Positions 55,500 to 64,000 of a stretch of DNA of 64,000 nt are shown here, one piece after another. The position numbers and the translations under genes are program-made. The DNA is from Rhodocollybia butyracea (Eukaryota; Basidiomycota; Agaricomycetes; Agaricales; Omphalotaceae), in the NCBI GenBank assembly GCA_015501585.1, contig JADNRY010000117.1, positions 123,118 to 187,117 of the forward strand, given 5' to 3'. Positions within the stretch are counted from its first letter, which is position 1. Every line of letters starts with the position of its first letter. The notes beneath the pieces were generated by a model, which saw only the letters and a list, made by a program, of their open reading frames with translations, was not told where the DNA came from and made no database searches.

Positions 55500-56830
55500 T
55501 TCAACAAACCCTTGGGACTTTCTGACTTGTTAGTCTGGGAAATGTCACAAAAGTGCTGACTAATTTATCCTGGAGCCAGGTTGCCTGGAGTGCCCCCTGG
55601 CAAACTGTTCTGATAGTACAGTACAGCTGTGTAACCATTTTGCTTTGCAAGTAGGAACAGAGAAAGAAGATTGTTGAGGAGAGTAGGTACATGAAATACA
55701 TCACAAAAATTATTTATGCAGCCTCCTCCTTCTGGTTGAAAGTCAACTGTTCCAATCCCTTCAGAATGAATGAGTGAATTGTCTGCTAGTTGAATAGGTA
55801 CGATGCATGACGTGCAAGATTCAAACCACTGGCGGTGTGGTGTCATATGGGCAGAGGCTCCTGTATCGGTATTCCAGAGAAAAATAACAGGGAGAGAAAT
55901 AACAGGGAGAGAAGAGTCAACACTTGCTTGTGTGGCATGTTCTTCAGTGACGGCAGCATTTGCCTTCTTCGGCTTTTATTCTGCGCCAGCTTCCGTATGC
56001 TCTTCTTTGTGAAGCATTTGTCCTCTATGTGACCATTGTGACTACACCAGTCGCAATGTTTGGTAGCAGGTGAAGGAGAGATAGTGGAGATGGCATTGGC
56101 AGCGAGAGCTGCTGGAAGAGCGGCGGTAGCAGTGGCGGCTCGTTTCGCTTGCGCCTTCTGCTGGTTTTTTCATTGAAGAATGCTGCTTTAAGCTTGGGAG
56201 ATGAAACTGCTGTATTGAGCGGGAAGTGAATGGATGAGTGCCATGGCCTCTAATTCACTGTCAAGATTGTGAATTGGTTACATCTCTGGTCATAAGTCAC
56301 GTATTGACTGTACGGCCTTGGACACATGGCCTGCGAGATCAAGAAGTGACTCGTTGTCATCTTTGGTGATTCCGAATAATGTGTCGTAAGCTGTGAAGTG
56401 TGTTCCTGGTTTCTTCTGCTGATGAAGAGACTGAAGAGTTGTCCATATGGCGCAAGGATCATCCTTGATATGGGACTTTTGTGATTCATTGAGAGATAAG
56501 TGAAGATATCCAGCGGCCTGGTGCGATGCCAAGTCCGGATTTCCTTGGTTTCAGCTGATGTAGGAGCTCCAGTCCTGTCAGGAACTGGTTCCACCCTTTA
56601 CCTTCAGGTATGCTTCCATTTCGGTTTTCCGTGGTGTAATTTTCGGACGTGAGTTTGTCAAAATTGTGCCAAAATAAATGGAATCTGCTGGCATAGTAAA
56701 AACGGCCCTTTGGAGGCGGGAGCAGTGACGTCGACGCGATTAAGGAAATGTCAGATGACCGAGTTAAGTCAGTTATCTGAAGGACGGGCCAATAGCCTGT
56801 TGAGAACAAAGTGCTAGGACACAAAGGTCA
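55500..56830 (-). pseudogene. Ty1/Copia gag-protease fragment (family 2)
   Basis: The minus-strand gag reads NFDKLTSENY, QAAGYLHLSLNESQKSHIKD, WTTLQSLHQQKKPGTHFTAY, LFGITKDDNESLLDLAGHVS; a knuckle CDWCSHNGHIEDKC near 56,055-56,015; and a protease with DTGASAHMTPHRQWFESC near 55,870-55,820, then LADNSLIHSEGIGTVDF and FHVPTLLNNLLSLFLLAKQN. Several frame changes break it. It ends near 55,500 before integrase. The sequence is clearly different from the neighbouring gag at 54.2-55.3 kb, so two Copia families are stacked in the same orientation. Confidence 0.85.
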
Positions 56831-57180
56831 ATGCTAAAGAGCGTTAACCTTCGAGTCCATGCTGTAAGCTAGTAATTACATAATCTAATTAAGTACCGTG
56901 TTCTGTATGTAGTGAGTTCGTATAATCTAACAATAATGAGACATCAACTTCATGAGAAAACCAAAGCTTATCCTGAATTTCATCAAGATATAAAGCAGGA
57001 TTGGTGTCCAGGATACTGCAATTATACCCCTTGTCAGCCATTGTCAGGATGCAAGGACGTCCAAGAGCACAGGTGTCAGAATTGATATATGCTCCCGTGT
57101 TAACATAGAGATTGGCTATATTGCGTACGGTCTTCTCACAACATCTTGAAAGTAATGCAATCTCAGTGTCTCTCTGGCCA

Positions 57181-57567
57181 CATCAGGAAAAGCCGTTTTT
57201 GCCTAGGTGACCCCAGAGTGGCCTAAAGCAAACTAGGTGACCTATGAATCCTATGGCATCCTAGGAATTTGGGCTCGTCCCTTGCCAGTCAAGGCTCTTG
57301 AGGATTCCCTAGGGCATCCTAGGCAAACCCAGGGCAAGCCTAAGTTTGCCCAGGTTTGCCCAGGTGTTCCCCAGGAGCACCTGGGCAAACCTGGGTGGGC
57401 AAACTTAGGCTTGCCCTGGGTTTGCCTAGGATGCCCTAGGGAATCCTCAAGAGCCTTGACTGGCAAGGGACGAGCCCAAATTCCTAGGATGCCGTAGGAT
57501 TCATAGGTCACCTAGTTTGCTTTAGGCCACTCTGAGGTCACCTAGGCAAAAACGGCTTTTCCTGATG
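57181..57567. mobile_element. 387-bp near-perfect palindrome (foldback MITE)
   Basis: The arms CATCAGGAAAAGCCGTTTTT ... (from 57,181) and its complement (to 57,567) pair over about 185 bp each with very few mismatches, the centre being near 57,374. The plus frame 57,237-57,497 and minus frame 57,251-57,511 encode almost the same peptide (MTYESYGILGIWARPLPVKA), a trivial result of the symmetry and not genes. No clear target duplication. Confidence 0.9.
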
Positions 57568-58434
57568 CACCGACGTCTTTGTTCTCTCTCTCCTCCATGT
57601 GGCACTTCAGATCACCTAGTATTTCTACCTCTGGGGACTAATTTGGTGAGCTTGCATTTTCTAGCTGTATCTTTCTCTATTGCACTTCAGGTCGCCTGCG
57701 TATTTCATCTCTAACAACTACTTGGTCGACTGCTGATGTGAGACTGATTAGGGATCCGCACCGTAACCGCACCGTATAAGGCTTGGAAAGCTAGTTTACG
57801 GTTACGGTTACAGTACTGCCGTATACCGTATATTGACTCACATCAGCAAATCTCCACAATCGTGATCGGGTATATTTAGTATATATATATCCCCATCACA
57901 CCCGATTATACACATTTCGGGAGGTAAGGCCCCGAGTGCATAATGGATATACCGAGTTATGCATGTTTATACGCCCAGCCTTTGTCTGATTATACGGCTT
58001 TATACAGTCATTTATACCAAGTATACCAGATTATACCCTTCATTTATACCTATTTATACCACCATTATACCGGCGTACAATTTTCATCACTCATTATGCT
58101 TTCAAAAATGTAATAAAACAATTATTATTGCTTCTGAATATGTACAGTAATACATGCTAGAACCCTTGATACCACTACCGTTGGCCATGCCCGACTACTG
58201 AGAAGTCTCAAGCACAATTGACTACCGACCGTTTGGACGCACAAAAACTTCAGCAGATCCGCTGAGCCATTTCTCGCTGACGCTCGCTCCTGAGACGACT
58301 CTAGTGTTGACTTGAGACCTTGACCTGAGCGAACCAGCCACTCTCGTCACCGAACACCCTTGAGGCTTGAGGACTCGCGCGGTGATTGCGCTGTCAAAAA
58401 CATCACCGAGCGGGATTTGGTAGCAGGACATCTA
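57568..58434. other. No gene; CCGTA-rich inverted repeats and TTATACC repeats
   Basis: 57,725-57,860: GATGTGAGACTGAT and GACTCACATCAGC form an inverted repeat around CCGTAACCGCACCGTATA-type words, possibly a small hAT-like MITE (TTAGGGATCC start). 57,955-58,080 has repeated TTTATACC/ATTATACC words. Confidence 0.4.
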
Positions 58435-59071
58435 TGCTGTTCAAGTTGCACAAAAATTAGGCCCCCCGTAAACTTTCACCTGCCCAGAAAACTTTAAAAT
58501 GCCTCCCCCCGTAAACTTTGGTCTTCCCGGAAAACTTCAAAATGTCCCCCCATAAAAACTTTGACTTTCTCGGAAAACTTTAAAAAGTTCCCTCGTAAAC
58601 TTTGAATTTTCCGGAAAACTTAAAATGTCCCCCCGTAAAACTTTGAATTTTCCGCAAACCTTAAAAGGTTCCCCTTGAAATGCCAAGTAAAATTACATCA
58701 CGTGCCGTAATCCTTTGCCTACATGCCGAAACGTTGAACTCTGTTAGGGCTGGATCACCAGAAAACAAAGCCGAGTCAAATGACGGCTGAAATGCGCACA
58801 ACACGCGCTACACCTCTCTAAACGGCACTCCTTCTACAGCCTCAGAGAATGCCAGAGGATCAAAAAACCACATGTTTTGTATATGTGTTCTTAAGGATCT
58901 TAAAGAGTTGAAACAGAATGGGGAGAGTTGATGGTGCGTTATTTTTGAATCACTTTGAACAGAACTGAGCTCAAGGGCGGTTAAGGATGCCTAGTTATTC
59001 ATTTGTCTACTTTTGCACTTGGGACTGCCTAAAAATCCTATAGAACACTTACTGTTGACCCTAGCTGATAT

Positions 59072-59825
59072 TTGGATGCACCTGATCCAGCTGAGCCTAT
59101 CCCAGAAAGCTTCACACCAGACCTACATGATCTGCAATATCTCAAAGAACAGGATTATGCACTAGCACACTACTTTCTTCAGCCAACAACTCCAGGGCCC
59201 ATTCATGCTTGTCCACATGGAAAGTATCTGTGTATAGCTGCCAGTTATGTGTGTGCTTGCATGCACATTGTAATTTAATACTGATATCTCCTGCAGCATG
59301 CAGTCACTGTCTCATGGGGCCTGGAAGGTCATCTCTGTTGCCTTCCACATGCAGATTATGATATGATTATAGACAACTCACTTGCCGGCCCTAATAAAGA
59401 TGCAAGGAAAGGCAGAAAACTCCGCCAATTTATTCTTCCTTCTCATTATGTGGAGCCAGACTCCTCACCGTTGCAAAGCCGCACAAACCAAATATTTGCA
59501 GCTATTGTCAACCCAGTCTATGCTTGGGTGTTTGTTGACTTTGTTTGCCTCATTAGGCTTTCACATCTCTAGACCGTTTTGGTGTGTGGAAGATCTTCTT
59601 GGCTCAACTGTGAGCTCATAATGTACTCTTTACCCTACTGTATATTCATGCTTCAGGTAGCTCTATGATTGCCTCTAGTCTGAGTTCAAGTTTAGTCCAG
59701 ATTGGCATGATGAGCAAGATCAAGCACATCAAGAGCTTGTACTTGTGGAATTTCTAGGATTTCTGTTAGGGGATCCAGTCAGTGTCCAATCAGGCGGTCA
59801 GTCCTGCCAGGATCCAACACAATAG
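59072..59825 (+). other. Possible transposon-encoded protein of unknown family
   Basis: The first exon reads DAPDPAEPIPESFTPDLHDL, QYLKEQDYALAHYFLQPTTP to CACATGGAAA; an intron GTATCT...CTGCAG (59,221-59,297) follows; the second exon reads ITVSWGLEGHLCCLPHADYD-like residues, LRQFILPSHYVEPDSSPLQS, and a later piece gives PDWHDEQDQAHQELVLVEFL, GFLLGDPVSVQSGG. There is no recognised domain. The lack of an obvious ATG other than 59,072 (non-ATG TTT-GAT before it) leaves the start open. Confidence 0.35.
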
Positions 59826-59879
59826 TAAGTACAGTTGAACAAGGTATTAAATACCTCGCAAATGCATGAGTACTACTGA

Positions 59880-60106
59880 TCAGGAAAAAGTCCTAAAGCC
59901 CAGGGTCCCCAGAGACACCCCCCAATTCTAGGCAACCTAGGGCAACCTAAGGCAGCCTGGGTTACCCAGGGCTCCCCAGGTTGTCCTGGGCTGCCCTGGG
60001 GTTGACCTGGGATGACCTGGGGGAGCCTGGGTATCCCAGGTTACCTCAGGTTGCCTAGGATTGGGGGGTGTCTCTGGGAAGCCTGGGCTTTAGGAACTTT
60101 TTCCTA
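59880..60106. mobile_element. 227-bp foldback element nested in the 3.6-kb transposon
   Basis: The arms TCAGGAAAAAGTCCTAAAGC ... and ... GCTTTAGGAACTTTTTCCTA pair over about 100 bp, enclosing CCCAGG/CCTGGG-rich sequence. The style (AGGAAAA ends, CCTAGG words) resembles the palindrome at 57,181, suggesting one MITE superfamily. Confidence 0.8.
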
Positions 60107-62041
60107 ATGGGAAAAGAGTCAAACCGTCTTGATCGTGAAACCGGGGTTGAAGCAGTGGGTGGTAGCGCCAGTGGAAAGAAAAAACTCATTGGCATAAGCA
60201 AACAGTCGGGAATCATGTTCGCCGGCGGGTTCATAGGGCTATGGTACTACATGCTAGCTTATATACTGTACATACTGTATAATATTGGTAATACAATGAG
60301 TAGGTATATGGACATACAAACATACCAATCCTGCTAAGTAATCTCTGGAGTTGCCTCATTGGCAAATATACAACAGTACTTAAGTATTACTGTACTTTGG
60401 TGCTCCCGGTACTTAACAATAAACATACTGACAACCGCACTATTTGTTGGTACTAATGGGTGATGAATCCCTCACTTTCAGCTTGTACAAGCACTGTGTA
60501 GTGCTAGGTAGTGCACCTAGTGGCCTAGTGCAGCCAGCTAACCCCCTTACTACCTAGGGCTACACAGTACATTATGAAATGTGTTCCTGAAGTAATTTGG
60601 CCTTATATATCCATAAACCTGTGATGTACTGTCAGAGCTTTGTCCAGGGTCCTCTCTCATAGGGTCCTTCCTGTTTCAGGCAAGGATCATTCACCATTGA
60701 GCAAGTTCCGTCCCTGAGGTTAAACCTCAATTCTGATTGCTCAATGGGCACAAAATTACAAAGAAAATAATCTTATTGCAGCTACTTATGTACTTAGACA
60801 TTAGTGAAGTAAAAACTCGAGGGACAGTAAGCTACAGTATGTAGGATATGATCAAATATATGTGCTGGTGAGCAGTATAGTTTCTATGTATAGAGTGACG
60901 AGTCGAGCCTAGAAAGTTAAAGGATAGGCGAAAAAGAGACTAGTCAAACTTGGTGAACCTTGGGGGTTTAAGTACATTACGGAGAGCGCCCTGCAGCTCT
61001 ACTACGGGCATAGCCTCTGAGCGAAACGATACCAGGTGCGGGAAGAGATCTTGAAATCACTGAATACAATTACCCTGAAGTTATGAGCCGAATATCCAAG
61101 TTGGTGGCTTAAATTCTGTCTGAGATGGCATCAACTTACTAGAGCTTACTAGGTGAACTATGGCACTAGGCGGTACTGTCTAGTAGGTGGGCTACTAGGT
61201 GGCTAAAAGCAAGCTCCAGATGTGGGGACACCATATGATCAATGATGGCCTTCATGCTCAATCCATATTCCCCAGGATGCCTGCTGTCTTATTGTACAAG
61301 GATGATCAGTCATTCCTGACCTTTGTCAAAGGTCTCTTTACAGATTTTGTGCTATACTGCCAGTGGAAGTCCACTAGTCAATCTTGGGATATCATAGATG
61401 TAATAATGTATCCATGAGAAGGAGAACAAGAGTGGAGCAGGACTGTTCAGTCTGCACCATTTCACATATACAATTATCAATATAGGGTCCTCTCTTCCTT
61501 GGCCAATTGAGCCAAAAGTCAGTAATTTAATTAGGGGAGCTCCCTGGGCATATAATAAAATTGTGGTGGAGGCTACAGAAAGCCAATCTCACAGATATGA
61601 TATAGGGTCTTCTCTTCCTTGGCCAATTAGGCCAAAAGTCTGTAATTCAGTTAGGGGAGCTCCCCAGTGGGCATATAATAAAACTGTAGTGGAGGCTGCA
61701 GAGAGCAAGAGACACCACTGAGCACCACAATCAAGTACTCAACCCATCAATCTTCATGGCTTGATAGCTCAAAAGCATATGGACCAGATGCAGATGCCTA
61801 AGTACAATTACAAGGTAGAAATTCAAGTCAGTGCAACCACTTGATAATATCAAAGACTGAAATGTTATGGGTCCACTAAAAGTTTATGGGCAAAAAATCA
61901 AAGTTTCTGGGGATAGATTTATGGGGGGAAAAAAATGAAAGTTTACTGGGCAAAAAACGAAAGTTTACGGGTCAAAAAAAAGAAAGTTTACGGGGGACAT
62001 TGAAGGTTTAGGCGGGTAATTTTTTTGCAATTTGAACAGCA

Positions 62042-62290
62042 TAGTCTGAAGCTTTCTTTGTGTGCCTCAACCAGGTCTGCAGTCAACTTTCAAGGAGTTT
62101 TTCACTCAATATTATGAGTGCCAAGCTGTTGCAAGTTCACTGATTTTACAGATGATCAAGCATGCCAAGAAAAAAGATTACAAGGCATGAAAAAAAACAC
62201 TGTCTCAAGGAAAATAATTGCATTCTGAGACAAGGAGAAACACTTCACATTTGGTTCTCCAGGAACAATAGACACAAGGCCTGAAATACC
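62042..62290 (+). other. Short protein-like exon after the transposon
   Basis: After a TTCTTTGTGTGCCTCAACCAG acceptor-like stretch, GLQSTFKEFFTQYYECQAVA, SSLILQMIKHAKKKDYKA then stop (about 62,081-62,190). It may be the gene into which the 3.6-kb element inserted. Family unknown. Confidence 0.25.
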
Positions 62291-62319
62291 TGGTGCACAG
62301 TGCTAAAAGTATACCCAAA

Positions 62320-62510
62320 AATTCTATGGGGTTCGGAGGTTCGAACCTCGGTGCACCTCGAACCCAGGTTCACAGACTTCCCGAACCTGCACCTGAACCT
62401 TGAGGTTCTATTCAAAGAAGTTGTCGAACCGCACCTGAACCTTAGGTTCGGTTCGGGTTCGAACCCGGTGCAGTAGGTTCTCGAACCGACCCGCGGCAAC
62501 ACTGGAGATG
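62320..62510. repeat. GGTTCGAACC-rich inverted repeats
   Basis: GAGGTTCGAACCTCGGTGCA, CGAACCTGCACCTGAACC and GGTTCGGTTCGGGTTCGAAC recur in both orientations; this resembles the interior of hAT-type MITEs such as the one at 52,707, but clear ends were not found. Confidence 0.5.
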
Positions 62511-62629
62511 GGCACAAATTACTTGGAAAATATGACCTTCAACATTGAATAGCTGTTGGAATTCTGATCAGAATGATATTAAACAGTACTGTATAATTAC
62601 AATCAGATGCTCCCATAACACGTAACAGT

Positions 62630-63070
62630 ACCCCCGAGCATGAGGGATTTTACATTTTGTCACGCGTAACAAGGGGGGTCTGAGCATAGTTACTTACAGA
62701 AACATAACAAAAATTTGTCAGCTGGCCTTTGGCCTGCCCATCCATTTGTACACAAATGCTAAGTGGAACGCCTAATGGCAGGCCCCTGAAAGGCTGTCGT
62801 TTTGTATCGACAGACACTTTGAAGTGGTCACACGATATTGACAAAACCACGGTTTATTCTCTGGCGAGACACGATGCTATGAGCGGCAGAAGAACTAAGA
62901 AGACGACGACTAAGCAAGAATAGGAAGAACGATCATGGTGGGTACTCTAAGGAAGAAGGATAACGAAACATAGATATAAAAGGACGGTGGCAGTGTGAGA
63001 GCATGTGTAAGTATACGCCATACTTACAGCCCCTAGCATGATCATCAAAATCAATGTGTAACACATCAAC
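62630..63070 (-). other. LTR-like sequence, minus orientation (tentative)
   Basis: On the minus strand a purine-rich CCCGGGGGTTGATG precedes TGTTACACATTG (near 63,067), the usual layout of a polypurine tract and LTR start, with a TATA-like TTTTATATC downstream (about 62,985). No matching end or duplication was identified. Confidence 0.25.
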
Positions 63071-64000
63071 CCCCGGGAGCATCTGCTCGTAACCATACAG
63101 TAAGCAATTTGGTGAAGAACTCCCAAACCTACAATAATTTCAACTTTTGATTACTTGTTGATCACTACTTGATACACAGAGGTGATAAATGTGCCATACT
63201 CGAATGTGTCACTCACAAATAGTGACCATAAAGTGATCAAGACTTGATAACATTGTAGTTTTGTGAGTTCTTGACCAAAGTGCTCACTGTTTAGTATCAT
63301 TCTGATAATTTTGACAGCTATTCATCAAATGACTTACGTTTGCAGACTCATCTGTGCTCATCTCATTATATTTTAAGTTTAAGAACTTCCATAGCCTCTC
63401 GGGTGTGAAAAAAAGCCATTGATTAATTCAGTGGTTTGCAGAAGCTGACAGTCCATTGTTTCACTGATCATCTGCTAAGTACTATTGAAGTGGTTGATAC
63501 CAAGTACTCAGGAGTGCAATATCTCTCACGTGATATGGTGAGTTCATAAGTAACAATACCACTTTTCCGCCGCATGTTCAGGAACCAGATCCTAAACATA
63601 CAGCTGTCTTGATAATTGTTGGTGGTTTGGAGATCCTCGAACAGTCCCCGAACGTGCGTGTTCTCCAACCCTAGTACAAGGCCATATGTATCTGAAATTA
63701 ATTTATCTGATGTTACCACCTTTTGTGCTGCTCCTGATTGACTTAGGTACGGAATAACAAAAGGGAGTACCCCTTAGGTATACTGTCCCATTTCAAACAG
63801 TTTGTCCTTCACATGTCACAAAGGGTATAAAATCAGCGAAATGTCACGTAGGTCACAGGTCACCAGGGCTCCTGATGAAATTGTAAAATGGACTGTCACA
63901 CAGGCAAAATCTACTTGTTTACTGCACTGCCCTTGTATTTTCATGATTTCCAGTGCACTGACCTGACGAAATGTTAAACAGGTCCCAAGTCCCAGTTGAA
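63071..64000. other. No gene recognised
   Basis: AT-rich with frequent CTTGATCACT/AGTGATCAAG words between 63,150 and 63,260. The open frame at 63,468-63,719 (minus) has no recognisable domain. Confidence 0.35.

Larger units (their letters stand above)
58435..62041. mobile_element. 3.6-kb DNA transposon with TIRs and TA target duplication
   Basis: Left end TGCTGTTCAAGTTGCACAAA, right end TTTGCAATTTGAACAGCA; TA precedes and follows (58,433-58,434 and 62,042-62,043). Both subterminal regions are arrays: left (58,468-58,680) CCCCCGTAAACTTT with GGAAAACTT units; right (61,875-62,010) AAAGTTTACGGG-type units. The interior holds a possible spliced coding region (59,072-59,825), a nested foldback at 59,880-60,106 and two direct copies of GTCTTCTCTTCCTTGGCCAA near 61,500-61,660. 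No transposase motif was recognised, so it may be a non-autonomous or unfamiliar family. A partial copy lies at 50,571-51,243. Confidence 0.75.

Noticed and set aside
57237..57511. Overlapping plus and minus frames encoding nearly the same peptide
   Set aside because: Inevitable result of a near-perfect palindrome, not a real overlapping gene pair.
62630..63070. Complete Copia LTR pair
   Set aside because: Only one possible LTR start with a purine tract was seen; no second copy, primer site or duplication was found.

Overview
The window looks like nuclear DNA of a filamentous basidiomycete, probably an Agaricomycete. It has short GT-AG introns of about 50-60 bp, an F-box/LRR protein of the type expanded in Agaricomycetes, a FunK1 fungal kinase fragment, a TET/JBP-like dioxygenase, and Plavaka and KDZ transposases, all hallmarks of mushroom-forming fungi. 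It contains no bacterial-style operon, rRNA or CRISPR array. Almost everything belongs to, or is broken by, mobile elements, so this is a transposon-dense accessory or heterochromatic region with very few plausible intact host genes.

Layout. 1-4.6 kb: a decayed minus-strand Ty3/gypsy element whose protease is split by a CACTG-ended foldback element. 4.6-6.5 kb: LTR-like and tRNA-like debris and a small Tc1-like element. 6.7-8.3 kb: a minus-strand multi-exon gene related to the plus-strand gene at 32.9-35.8 kb. 10.4-13.9 kb: a frameshifted Plavaka (CACTA superfamily) transposase. 16.2-17.6 kb: a minus-strand Ulp1-like protease. 18.2-19.1 kb: a FunK1 kinase fragment. 20.9-24.1 kb: a 3.2 kb foldback structure with tandem repeats in both arms. 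24.7-26.5 kb: a TET/JBP dioxygenase gene. 26.7-27.8 kb: a solo LTR with an exact 5-bp target duplication and an array of hairpins. 28.1-29.6 kb: an F-box protein. 30.1-31.5 kb: joined fragments of CDC48 and SPT16 genes. 32.9-35.8 kb: the DUF6532-like gene. 38.9 kb: an F-box scrap. 40.5-41.6 kb: a dense run of perfect hairpins. 41.6-43.3 kb: gypsy pol with another MITE inside. 43.4-47.7 kb: a composite inverted-repeat element. 51.2-51.9 kb: KDZ transposase C-terminus. 52.7-53.2 kb: a hAT-type MITE with an 8-bp TSD. 54.2-56.8 kb: two Copia gag fragments. 57.2-57.6 kb: a nearly perfect 387-bp palindrome. 58.4-62.0 kb: a 3.6-kb element with terminal inverted repeats and a TA duplication.

The genes do not form a pathway. 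The coherent theme is the set of protein families that travel with or respond to transposons in Agaricomycetes: Plavaka and KDZ transposases, a Ulp1 protease and a TET/JBP oxygenase. The most unusual signals are structural: (i) nine hairpins sharing one 14-nt loop, GTTGAGCTATCTCC-type, with different but self-complementary stems, inside a solo LTR; (ii) about twenty unrelated short hairpins in about 630 bp at 40.5-41.1 kb, continuing more sparsely to 41.6 kb; and (iii) a chimeric CDC48-SPT16 duplicate that keeps introns, which implies DNA-level gene-fragment capture. Several frameshifts lie at homopolymers, so some breaks could be assembly errors. All calls were made by eye; boundaries without a stated target duplication are approximate.
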